Source of the DNA: Diphasiastrum complanatum
Taxonomy: Eukaryota > Streptophyta > Lycopodiopsida > Lycopodiales > Lycopodiaceae
Length of the DNA: 29,462 nucleotides
Assembly (NCBI GenBank): GCA_029204225.1
Contig: MU836405.1
Coordinates: forward strand, 1 to 29,462
Reading direction: 5' to 3'
Every line of letters starts with the position of its first letter. Position 1 is the stretch's first letter. The position numbers were made by a program, and so were the translations under genes. The notes under the pieces were generated by a model, which was not told the DNA's origin, searched no databases, and worked only from the letters and a program-made list of their open reading frames with translations. Positions 10,282-19,856 of the stretch are shown piece after piece.

Positions 10282-10679
10282 TGTAAGTAGGGTAATAAGT
10301 GTGAGGGCACTGGCATCCTACGCATGTAAGCCCAACCCAATAAGCACAAGTAGCAAGATGTAATTCCTAGGAATAAGAGACTACGGAGTTAAAACTCTAA
10401 AATGACATTAGAGGTCCTAAGTCAAGTTGCAAATAAAAAAGCTAAAAGGGAACTTAAAACTCACATGAATCATGTGAGTGCCCTTGTGCTTTCTTAGCAC
10501 CAATAGATTTAAGTTGTGTTTATTTTAAAGTCTTGGATTAGAATCCTTGCCCCAATGAAGTGGTCAATGAGAGTGAAGGAGACTCACCTCTAAAATCTAT
10601 AAGAGGGAGCCATTACCTTTGTATTGTATCATCTTCCATCTTCTTCTCAATAAAACTCTGTTTCACTTCTTCTTCTTCT

Positions 10680-10746
<67 letters not shown>

Positions 10747-10951
10747 CCTCTCTCTCCCCCTACGTTGGGATGGAATAGCTTTGGGTAGGTGCTCGAGCCC
10801 CCAAACTCTTTCTCAACCTAGGCGTTCTCTCTCTCCCTCTCTCCACTTTCTTTCTCCTCTCTCTCCTCTCTCTCTCTCTTCTTGCTATGCATATGAAGGT
10901 GAGGTTGTCGCTCCCAGCGATGGACCCCTATGCTACATCGACGACACAACA
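10282..10951 (+). repeat. Right LTR-like repeat
   Basis: It is the direct copy of 8617-9294. It keeps CTATAAGAGGG (TATA-like, 10597-10607) followed by AATAAA at 10649-10654, then (TTC)n and (CT)n runs at 10664-10738. That order matches the related LTR at 25570 (TATA box at 25876, AATAAA at 25926). Confidence 0.75.
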
Positions 10952-11030
10952 AGGAATGACATTGAATCCCAACATAGTATTTGAGCAACTATCTGATCTC
11001 TGCACGTTTTAGAGCTGACATTATCAGAGC
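10952..11030 (+). repeat. LTR tail and degenerate Met-type primer site of copia element 3
   Basis: The sequence ends in GAGCTGACA at 11020 and is followed by TTATCAGAGC (11021-11030), one or two changes from the TGGTATCAGAGC primer site. It therefore looks like the last ~70 bases of a copia 5' LTR. The rest may be 8184-8616 on the other side of the inserted non-autonomous element. Confidence 0.5.
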
Positions 11031-11119
11031 GATCATTATGATATAGTGTAGATAGTAGCTATAATTGTTTTTAGTCACATTAATCTACTATCTGCATAAC
11101 ACTCAACCTGAAAGTCCAA

Positions 11120-11965
11120 ATGGATTCACAACCACAATCTACTCTAATGGTAGACAAACTCGATGGTTCGAATTACCACCTATGGAACTTCATGATGAGA
11201 GTGGTACTGATGGCCAAGGAACTCTAGGAGATAGTTGCTGGAACCGAACTATTTTCCATTATCGATGAGCAAGCCATTTCCGAATGGAAGCTCAAGGATG
11301 GCAAGGCTTCCGCCTTGATCATCCTTAACATCTCCGACACACAGATTGGTCATATCAGAAAACCCCAATCCTCGAAAGAAGCTTGGGATATATTGAGCAC
11401 ATTATGCAAAATGAGAGATGTCACTTCAAAGCTGCATCTGAGAAGAAAATTCTTCTCATTCAGACTGTCAGAAGGTGATTTTGTTCAAAATCACATAAAT
11501 GAATTCAAGACTCTATTAGAGCATATGGTGGCAATAGGTTCAGTAGTCGAAGACACTGATGTTGTTATGACCTTACTGTCCAGTTTGCCATCCTCCTATG
11601 AAAACTAGGTGGTGATGATAACCACACACTCAAATATAACATTGTCAAGAGTCTTAATCATGCTGATGCAGGAGGAACCAAGAAGGAATGGAGCATCCTT
11701 ATCCTTCATCAACAACTCACAAGCGTTATTCTCAAAAAGAAACACCAAAAAACAACAGAAGAAGAAAGTTGTCCGACAAACCGACAACAATCAGAAGAAG
11801 ACACAAAAGACCCAGAATCAGCCACCTATTCAGAACAAGAAAAATCTCTTCTACAGACACTGCAAGAGGACAAACCATGAAATCCAAGACTGTCAAATCT
11901 TAAAGTTTAATAATGACAAGAATAAGCAGCCAGACCAGCAAGCCCATGCAACAAACATGAAATAG
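11120..11965 (+). pseudogene. copia gag, element 3, with internal stops
   Basis: The ATG at 11120 opens a frame reading MDSQPQSTL then DGSNYHLWNFMMR, a typical copia gag start. The same frame runs to 11965 with stops near 11230 and at 11606. Middle motifs include SSKEAWDILSTL, KLHLRRKFFSFRLSEGD and MTLLSSLPSSYEN, all in the expected order for copia gag. Near 11850 a knuckle-like stretch (YRHCKRTNHEIQDC) has lost one cysteine of the CCHC pattern. Gag of about 280 residues is a normal length for the family. Confidence 0.85.
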
Positions 11966-14343
11966 AAGAACCAAGAAGATGACGATGAGCAGAAAGTCTT
12001 CATGGTGAATTTTCAGAATGGAGTGTCAAAACTTGTACCAAATGTATTGTATGTCTTGAACCTGACAACAAATTTGTTGTCAGTAGTCAATTGAGTCATA
12101 GATCTAGGACATAGGGTAGAGTTTCAAATAGACTATTGTCAAATTCTTGATAATGGCAGAAGAGTTCTTGCACTCAGAAAGAGACAAGGATATCTCTATA
12201 GGCTTAGTCATTGTAATATTGTGACTGATCATGCTTTAAGCAGTTCATCATCTGTTAATAAAAAATTGATTTGGCATGATAGACTTGTCACCTTAATCAT
12301 ACATCAATAAGATACATGTCTAGACATTCTTCAGTTCATGATTTAAACTATCGAATTGTCGGCACTCCTATCTACCAAAGCTGTATTATAGAAAAGTAGG
12401 CAAGAAGGCCATTTAAGTCAAATTAAGAACACATCTCAAAAGATTTATTAGACATTGTACATACTGATATATATGGCCCAATGCAAACAACATCACTGCT
12501 TGATGCTGAATTCTTTATTGCGTTCATAGATGACTATTTCAAAAGGACTGCTATATATTTTCTGAAGCACAAATCTGAAGCCTTCCAGTTCTTCAAGAAA
12601 TATAAAGAAAATGCTGAGGTGAAGACAGACAAAAGAATCAAAGCTCTTAGGAGTGACAATGGTGGTGAATACATATCAAATGAATTCAAGGATTATTGCT
12701 CAGCCAATGGCATTGAGCAATAGTTTGTTGCTTCCTATTCTCCACAGTCGAATGGGCTGGCCGAAAGGAACAACGAGACCTTAGTCGAATCTGCCAAATG
12801 CATGATCACACATGCTTCTTTGCCTAAATCATTTTGCAACATGTTGTTTCAACAGCAGCCTATCTGCAGGTTCGATGTGTAACTAAAGATTTACCTGACA
12901 ACAAAACTCCTTATGAAGTTTTGACAAGATTCAAACCTTAAATGAAACATTTGAGAGTATTCAGATGCACGACATATGCTCATGTCCTAAAGGACAACAA
13001 AAAGAAACTTGATGAGCATTCTCTTTAAACTATTTTTGTTGGCTATGGTACTTCTGACAAAATGTATAGACTATATAATATAGACACCTGTAAAGTTTTT
13101 ACTAACAGGGATGTGACTTTTATAGAAGATCAATTTATTGATCTAAAAGGAAAGGACAACATTCATTCTACAATTTATGCCCCGACAAGTGACTCTTCTC
13201 GGAAGGCAATTTCCATTTTTTCCTATAATCACCAAATACAATCGGATCTAGAAGAAGAAAAAGAAGCTGCAACTCAGGAACAGCCAACTCAACCAACACA
13301 AGGTCGAATTTTGTAGCCCAAAACTCCATCCAGGAGATCAACAAGAGGTCAAACTCAGCATGTCCGATATACTGATGAGTTCGCTCACTATTCCATTCAA
13401 GAGCCAACCACAGTTGAGGAAGCTTTACCACAGGCCGATTCAGATCTCTAGAAAGAAGCAATAGACAAAAAGAGTACAATTCACTGTTGAGCAACAACAC
13501 ATGGACTATCACCAACCTCCAACAAACAAAAAGATTATCGACTACAAATGGATCTTCAAGATCAAATATAATGCAGATGGCAGTATCAATAGAAGGAGAG
13601 CTCGACTCGTGGCAAGGAATTTTCTCAAATTCCCAATATCGACTAATTCAAGATCTTTAGCCCAGTCATTAAGCATAGGTCATGTATTCGGCTGCTACTT
13701 TCTTATGTTACTGCAGCAAACCTTAAGGTACACCAGGTGGATGTACAAATGGCATTCCTCAATGGAGTTATCGAGGAGGACATCTATATGATCCAGCCAG
13801 AAGGCTATATCCTCAATGGTCGAGAAGACCAAGTATGCAAACTCTACAAAGCTTTGCACAGTCTGAAAACAATCATCCAGGGAATGGTTTTATTGAATCA
13901 ACACATTCTTGATTGATCATGGATTCCAACCTAGATCTGCAGATTGTAATGTATGTTTTAAAGTAGTTAATCAATTCATTGTCATCATCACCCTTTACAT
14001 GGACGATACGTTGTTATTCGGCAACAAATTACTTTGACAAAGGACACAAAGAGGATGCTATCCCAAGAATTCGAGATGACAGATCTAGGAGAAGCGCATT
14101 ATTGTCTCGGAATTCAAATCCATAGAGACAGAAACAAACGACTTTTCTACATCACCCAGCAAAGATACTTTTATAATTTGCTGACGAAATTCAATTTCAT
14201 GAATTGCAAGCCTGTACATAATCTCGTGAATCCAGGTCTTAAGCTATAAAAGGAACAATGCCCTCAGACAGATGTAGAGAAGACCAAAATGAAGGGATAT
14301 CCATATCAATCTATTATGGGATCCCTGATGTCTGCAATGATGG
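11966..14343 (+). pseudogene. copia pol, element 3, heavily decayed and 3'-truncated
   Basis: Pieces in all three frames give pol in order. The protease active site is deleted, leaving only the downstream block (LVPNVLYVLNLTTNLLSV, about 12030-12090). The integrase zinc region is degenerate (IWHDRL). The integrase core at 12481-12800 keeps FIDDY, RSDNGGEY and the third acidic block after a stop (GLAERNNETL). Reverse transcriptase follows at 13501-14343 (YKWIFKIKYNADGSINR; DLGEAHYCLGIQIHRD), with a changed active-site area near 13990-14010. It stops abruptly near 14343 in YQSIMGSLMSAM, so RNase H and the 3' LTR are missing. Mutation density is far above that of element 1, so it is an older insertion. 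Confidence 0.85.
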
Positions 14344-15009
14344 GACAAGGGAGATAGAAGAACGCAAACGGAGAAGACAACATGAATATTGCAGAACAGC
14401 TCTGTTGTTACAATTAGCTGCTAAATGCAAAATAGTCTAACAAATAGCTTAGAATGTAATCACAACTTTAAGTATTCTAATTGCCCAACAAAATCTTAAA
14501 AACTAATTCATACTCTCAAAAACCAAGAGTACAGTCAACCGAAGAGATTAGAAATGGTTTGTGTGTGGTATTACTGAAAATCTGATTCAATGTGAAGTAT
14601 GGTTCTGAAATAAATGGAAGAGCAATATGATATCGCGAGTCCCTCAGACATCAAAGACAACGATTGTCTGATCCAAAACTGAGACAATGATAAGGTGCAT
14701 TCAATCACAACAAGCATTCATTCTTCATTAGACATAGATAGAAAGCAAGCTGCTGCTATATTACACTAAAGCACAAATAATGGCAGTTACAACAAAATGA
14801 CAGTGTAATTGGGAGTCTCAAATAATGTCTTATGGATGGAGCGTCTCTTGTATTCTCTGTGCTAGGATGATCTATTTATAGATTGCATCCATGTATTAAC
14901 TACAATAAATGATTGTCACCTAATTAGGTAAGTCGTTGTACTTGGAAGTATATGGCTTCTGTGACAACTTTACATAGTATATACTATCAACCCATAGGGA
15001 ATGTTGACG
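14344..15009 (-). repeat. Possible LTR on the minus strand
   Basis: No ORF is present. On the minus strand CTATAAATAG (14872-14881) is a good TATA box, and the minus-strand sequence ends near 14406 in CAGCTAATTGTAACA, a plausible LTR terminus. The right boundary is unclear and no second copy or polypurine tract was found. It may instead be unrelated intergenic DNA. Confidence 0.3.
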
Positions 15010-15129
15010 TGGACAAGGGCGTCGCAAATTCTCTCACTTCGCTTTATAAGGGAAGTGTCTTTCTCTCACTTCACTAATTTCGAAAAGTGGCTGGGAACGT
15101 TCCTCGTTCAAAGCAGATGACCTTCAACT

Positions 15130-15450
15130 TTTTTCTCTCTTCGGAATTTTGCGAAAAAAAAAAAGTGAAGGTGCTCTTAAAAAAACGCAGGTGTCCTTAA
15201 AAAGACGAAGGTGTCTTTAAAACAGTTTAACTCTTGAAAATAGATGACTTTCGAAAATTTTGTCTCTCTTTGCGAACATTTAGCGAACAAGGTCGAAGGT
15301 GTTAAAAAATATTTGAACTTTTGAACTGTCACGAACATTTCACAAAAAAGTCGAGGGTGTTTAAAAATAGTTGAACTTTTGAACTATCACGAAACTGTTG
15401 CGAACATTTTGTAAAAAAGTCAAGGGTGTTTAAAATAGTTGAACTTCGTT
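15130..15450. repeat. Diverged tandem repeats, unit about 55-70 bp
   Basis: Units begin with a motif like AAGTCGAGGGTGTTTAAAA and continue with AGTTGAACTTTTGAACT, ATCACGAA and GCGAACATTTTG. Clear copies start near 15290, 15347 and 15415, and shorter GAAGGTGTCTTTAAAA copies lie at 15165-15225. No coding frame was seen. Confidence 0.65.
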
Positions 15451-15932
15451 GGAGAGAGGGAGAGTAGCGAGAGTTGAGAAAGGTGTCGTATAAAAAAAAA
15501 TTAGCTCAGAGGGGTAAGACGAACACGAACGAGACACGAAACACAAACGAGAAACGAACTCGAACAAAAATTGTTCGTGCGCAGCGGAACAAGCTATGCA
15601 ACTCTCTCCAAAAGCATGACTACGCGTATCAGAACGAACAGAACATTAGTGATGGAAATCACGGTCGTTCTTGATTATGTAGCCAAACATTAATGAATGA
15701 AGTGTCAGAAGAATAATCTGTCGCAAATAGCTAGACAAATTATGTGTCGCAAATAATTCGCGAAGAGCTAGACAGTGCTCAATAGATAATTAGTCACAAA
15801 ACATTTGTGAAAGACAAGAATAAATGTTAGTCATCTATTACCAAAGGAGCAACTAGAAAATTTTTGAGAATCCAAATCTCATATAAATACAAAAGGGCTC
15901 CAATTATGTTTATATATTATTTTTTCAAAGTA
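15451..15932. other. Non-coding; ACGAAC-rich low-complexity and GTCGCAAATA repeats
   Basis: 15505-15570 is a run of variations on ACGAAC/ACGAGA. GTCGCAAATA occurs at about 15719 and 15745, with a related GTCGCAAATT at about 15021. ATATAAATAC at 15881-15890 resembles a TATA box, but no gene follows. Nothing else is supported. Confidence 0.45.
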
Positions 15933-16190
15933 CATTTTTCAAGAAATTTTTAGTAATGTCTCTCAATTTAGAACTTGACATATTCTTAACACTCTTATTT
16001 TAGTTGATGAAGTGGATAACCCGTTTTTTCATCAGAGTCGACTAGCATTTTTTTTAATAGTCTATTTTTCGAAAAAATTTAATAATGTTTCTCAATTTGG
16101 AATTTTATATATTATAAATACTCTTTTTTATAATGGCGATATTGAAGACTTGTCTTCTTTATCAAAATTAACTAATATATTTTCATTTTA
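15933..16190. repeat. Two diverged tandem copies of about 125 bp
   Basis: 15933-16060 and 16061-16190 share the same series: TTTTTCNA, then AATTTNNTAATGT, TCTCAATTTNGAA, an ATATTNT...ACTCTT stretch, and a GATGAA/GATATTGAAG part. Both are AT-rich and non-coding. Confidence 0.5.
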
Positions 16191-17100
16191 ATCGGCTTCT
16201 AATATTGACAAGAAATTTTTTAAATCGGCTTTCTTCCGTCGACGATAAATTCAGAACAATTGTTCTCTCATTAATCCAAGTCATTCTTTCAAAATAGATA
16301 TTGTTGACTTTCGAAAATGGTTAGGCATGTCGCTTTAAAATTAAACATTAAAACATCCATATTTGTTAGATCAAAATCATCATTCTTTAATTGATTTTTT
16401 TCACAATGAATTTCTCTTGCTCTTTGGATCTAATTGTAACATTTCTTATTCGAATATTTCTAAAAAATATTAGTTGACATAGTGTGCAACAAATAGACCC
16501 ATGATATTTTTGTGTGTTTTTTGTTTAAATAAAGTTTAACACTTATACAAATCACAACATATGTTTTCTCCTATTTTTGGAGGCCAAAAAGTACAACAAT
16601 ACTTTCAACTTGAAGTTCAATAAGATTAACGCACGTTTCAACTCGTTCTTCCTAAGAAAACTTTCAAACATATCATTTTTATTCAATCTACAAAAAATGA
16701 ATTATTTGTAATACATTTTACATTATTTGTGAATTATCATATTGCTCTTATGTATAAAATTTTAGTTATATTTTTTTAATTTTTAATTTTAAATATTTAA
16801 ATTCTTGATTTTTTATTTTTTTAATGTATTTGCTAATATTTTTAATTTTTTGTTTCTAAATTTTATTATTCATTATTTGCAAATTTTGAGATTTTTAATA
16901 AATTTGTATTCTTTTTTAAGAAAAATTAAATTTAATGGTTTTTTAATGTTTTGTTTTTTTAATATTTTCAACTTTTATGGAGTCTATAATTTTTTTTATT
17001 TTTTTTCCTTTTTAATTTTGATTTTTAAATTTTTAGTTTTTTGTTGTTTTAATTTCTTAATTTTGTTTTAATATTTAAGTTTTTAAAACTTCTACGTGCG
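16191..17100. other. Very AT-rich non-coding stretch
   Basis: 16690-17090 is almost wholly A/T with long T runs. The only frame over 60 codons (16805-17071) is phenylalanine, leucine and isoleucine made from T runs and is not a credible protein. No retroelement motif was seen. Confidence 0.6.
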
Positions 17101-17108
17101 CTCTTTTA

Positions 17109-17400
17109 CTATGCTGAGCATAGCAAAAGAACTGACATGGAAGTTCGTTTTGCTATGCTGAGCATAGCAAAAGTTTTTGTGGTATGCTCAGCATAAGAAT
17201 GACACATTGGGCCGTTGTCATCTTTTTAAACAACTTTTGAAGCTATGCTCAACATAGAAATGAGCACAGATTGTCGTCGTTTTTTTCGACAATTTTCGAA
17301 GCTATGCTCAGCATAGGAATGAGCATGGGCCGTCGTCGGCTTTTGTCAACAACTTTCGAAACTATACTCAACATAGGAATGAGCATGGGCCATCGTCGCT
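17109..17400. repeat. Second cluster of CTATGCTNAGCATAG palindromes, ~60-bp tandem array
   Basis: Perfect copies lie at 17109-17123 and 17153-17167, each extended by flanking TTTTG/CAAAA arms. Four more (near 17182, 17243, 17302 and 17362) are spaced about 60 bp and belong to a tandem unit that continues with GAATGAGCA, a (G)GGCC(G/A)TCGTCG part and a TTTCGA part. Each unit also holds a short GTCGTCG/CGACAA inverted pair. The palindrome core is the same as in the hairpin at 6448-6859. Confidence 0.85.
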
Positions 17401-17612
17401 AGTAGTCCTAAAAAGATTTTAAGGCATTTTGGCGACAGTGTCGCTTTTTTTCGAAAGGCAAAAAACTCGCCAGTAGTCCTAAAAAGGTTTTAAGGCATTT
17501 TGGTGACAATGTCACTTTTTTTCAAAAAGTGAAAAAGCCAATAGTAGTCCTAAAAAATTTTTTAAGGCATTTTGGTGAGAGTGTTGGTTTTTTCCGAAAG
17601 CAAAAAAGCCGA
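17401..17612. repeat. Three tandem 71-bp repeats with a GCGACA-GTGTCGC palindrome
   Basis: AGTAGTCCTAAAAA starts at 17401, 17472 and 17543, exactly 71 bases apart. Each unit goes on with TTTTAAGGCATTTTGG, then GCGACAGTGTCGC or a mutated form of it, then T-rich sequence. Short palindromes of this kind are common in the subterminal repeats of plant CACTA transposons. The array ends near 17612, just before copia sequence begins. Confidence 0.85.
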
Positions 17613-17629
17613 CTTTAGGGCAAAAACTA

Positions 17630-18347
17630 GTTCTACTGGACTGAAAGTCTCAGTGTAATCGACGTTGTATACCTGAGAAAATCCTCTGGTGACAAGTCGA
17701 GCTTTTCTTCTATCGATTCTTCCATCTGCTTTGTACTTGACTTTGAAAATCCATTTGCAATCAACTACATTTTTGCTAGCAGGTAATTCGACAATCGTCC
17801 ATGTCTAGTTCTTGGTAAGAGATGAATTTCTATAGATCAAAATCTAGCTAACTGAGTGCCTCTTCGATAGTCGTCGGCTTGTGAACAAGGTAGGCTGCAG
17901 ACTCATCGATATACCTGATAGGTGGTCTGCTAGCTCTTGATGATCTTATGAAAAATAAAGGAAGTTGATCATTTCCATCATACTATAGTTGCTGAACTGC
18001 AAAATCATCATCTTCTGATTCACCATTGATATGTTTTTCGTCGAGAGTAGATTCGCTTGGACCTTCAATGGGAATAGTCGACTGAGGAACTAAAAAGTTC
18101 AATATGTAAGGGAATCTGACAGGTTGGTTACATGGGCATTGTCTTTTCCTTTGAGGTCGATAAACTGATCTTCGATGAAGATGACATCCCGGCTAGTGAA
18201 TATCTTTGACTTGATGGGATCGAACAACTTGTAGGCTTGATCTAAAGTAGTTTAGCTGATGAAAATACATTTGATACTCTGGAAGTCGAGCTTCTTCCTG
18301 AGATCATGAGAAATCTGCACATAAGCAGTACATCCAAAACTCGTAAG
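17630..18347 (-). pseudogene. copia pol, element 4: integrase C-terminus and start of reverse transcriptase
   Basis: Read on the minus strand, this piece starts (at 18347) with the integrase C-terminal block around FGCTAYVQISHDLRKKLD. It passes the FTSRDVIFIEDQF-type region near 18180-18215, and reaches the reverse transcriptase opening ([31 protein letters not shown], then YTETFSP at about 17640). It stops there, against the tandem repeats at 17401-17612, so the reverse transcriptase core and RNase H are lost. It is the continuation of 19084-19855 across an inserted solo LTR. Stops and frameshifts are frequent, and no long ORF survives. Confidence 0.8.
18343..18347. other. Left target-site duplication of the solo LTR
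   Basis: GTAAG here pairs with ATAAG at 19084-19088, a 5-bp duplication (the usual copia length) with one mismatch. Confidence 0.65.
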
Positions 18348-19083
18348 TGTGAAGAATTGAAAAAGATTATCTATGTTAGATATAGGGGTCTTATGTTTTT
18401 CATATCAAGCATCTGGGTGTAGGATGTTGATAGAAACAAATTTGGCATAGATGGCAAATTATGCATTTTCACTTGTAATGCCACTATTGAGCCAAAATAG
18501 AGTAAGAGGCTAAACTCGTGCCAATTAGAGTGTAGACAAGTGTAATGCTTTTGTTTGATGAATTCTAAGAGGTCCAATAGGATTTAGAGGTGGAACCATG
18601 TGAGGTCCAATAGGAATTTGAGGTTTGCTTGAATATAGTCCAATAGAATTAAGAGGTGCATGGATCAATGGTCCAATAGGATTAAGAGGTGACAAAGTGT
18701 GGTCCAATCATAGTTAAGCATAGTGGTAGCTCATGGATCTACTAGTATCATTGTACTCCTCATTTTGGATCTAATTGATTTGGTGATTGTGTGGATTTTG
18801 AGTGTCATTGGATTTCTAGCTTTCTCTCTCTACCCGAGAACTCATGATGGTTTTTCTCTCTCTAATCAAGGAGAGCAGCTTGTTTCTACTTAGAATAATT
18901 TTTGAATACTTCCCACACATGTGAATGAGAGTTGGAAGTGATTGAATGCATATAGTAGTGTGTTTTTGCCACAGAATCAAAGATAGATCTTGAATCTCAA
19001 TCTAGTCTTGATCTTGGTGCATCTACACACCTTAGGAGATCACAAGTACATGTTGTGGACAATCCACACGTGTGAAATCAACA
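18348..19083 (+). repeat. Solo copia LTR (736 bp) inserted in element 4 integrase
   Basis: It starts TGTGAAGAATTG and ends GTGTGAAATCAACA, fitting TG...CA. No primer site or polypurine tract adjoins it, and both sides are the same minus-strand integrase, whose C-terminal block is split exactly here. Its first ~170 bases are similar to the minus-strand LTR fragment at 27821-28065 (both contain TTGGCATAGATGGCAAAT), and its last ~110 bases to the LTR end at 23755-23843. Solo LTRs arise by recombination between the two LTRs of a full element. Confidence 0.82.
18571..18710 (+). promoter_or_regulatory. Five CCAAT-containing repeats at 31-33 bp intervals
   Basis: GGTCCAATAG or a close variant starts at 18571, 18604, 18637, 18670 and 18701, within the presumed U3 region of the solo LTR. 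Most copies are followed by GATTTAGAGGTG-like sequence. CCAAT is a classical upstream promoter element, so this looks like an enhancer-type tandem array. No convincing TATA box was found downstream. Confidence 0.6.
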
Positions 19084-19855
19084 ATAAGTTTGATAGAGAA
19101 GGTTTGGTACATGTCCAAACTTCGAATGGTGTTTTGTCTGAGAGACCTTTAGTAGGACATCTATTCTGAATATAGGCTGTTGTTGAAACAGTTTCTACCC
19201 ATAAGGACTTCGGAAGTGTCACATGTGATAACATGCACTTTGCCGATTCAACTAAGATTATATTCTTTCTCTCAGCAAGACCATTTGATTGAGGCGAATA
19301 GGAGGTAATATACTGTTGCTCAATGCCATTGTTAAGGCAGTATTCCTTGAATTTGGTGGAGATGTATTCTCCTCTGTAATCTGACCTCAATGCTTTGATT
19401 CATTTGTCAGTTTGATTTTCTGCATGCTCTTTGAATTGTCTAAACTTGATGAAAGATTTTGATTTCTATTTAATAAAGTAAACAACTGTTCTTCTAGAGA
19501 ATTCGTCAATCAAGGTAATGAATTACTTTGCATCTAGCAATGAAGGAGTTTGCATAGGTCCACATATATTTGTATGAACAACATCTAATAGATCTTTTGT
19601 TGCATGCCTATGACTCAATCTAAAAGGAATCCTAGTCTCTTTTCCAAGGATGTAGCTATGGTAGACAGGGAGATCGACTTCACCAGAAGGATAGTCGAGA
19701 TCAAGTGCTAGGGATTGTCTGAACATGTTCGAAACAAATGCATAATTCAAGTGTCCTAAGCGATGATGCCATAGTAATGCTTTATTGACAAGAAGAGGTT
19801 TTCAAAGCTTGACTAGAAACAAAATAACCATTTGATGTAGTCTCCCTGGGAGGTT
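19084..19855 (-). pseudogene. copia pol, element 4: integrase zinc region and core
   Basis: On the minus strand, LLWHHRLGHLNYAFV (about 19770-19730) gives the integrase zinc region. Then come HATKDLLDVVHTNICGPM, a decayed first catalytic block near 19500, RSDYRGEYISTKFKEYC (from 19390, second aspartate kept, asparagine of the usual DNGGEY changed) and NGLAERKNIILVESAKCM with the glutamate. It ends at TKPSLSNL, where the solo LTR begins. At the right end it meets plus-strand copia near 19855 without any LTR between them. Confidence 0.85.
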
Positions 19856-19856
19856 C

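Noticed and set aside
15474-15674. 66-residue ORF rich in Thr, Asn, Arg and Lys
   Set aside because: It arises from ACGAAC-type low-complexity repeats and shows no domain.
16805-17071. 88-residue hydrophobic ORF that could look like a membrane protein
   Set aside because: Almost all Phe, Leu and Ile codons come from T runs in a very AT-rich stretch; there is no start context or homology signal.
18525-18707. Minus-strand ORF with repeated PLNPIGPL motifs
   Set aside because: The peptide repeat is the antisense reading of the 33-bp CCAAT array in the solo LTR.
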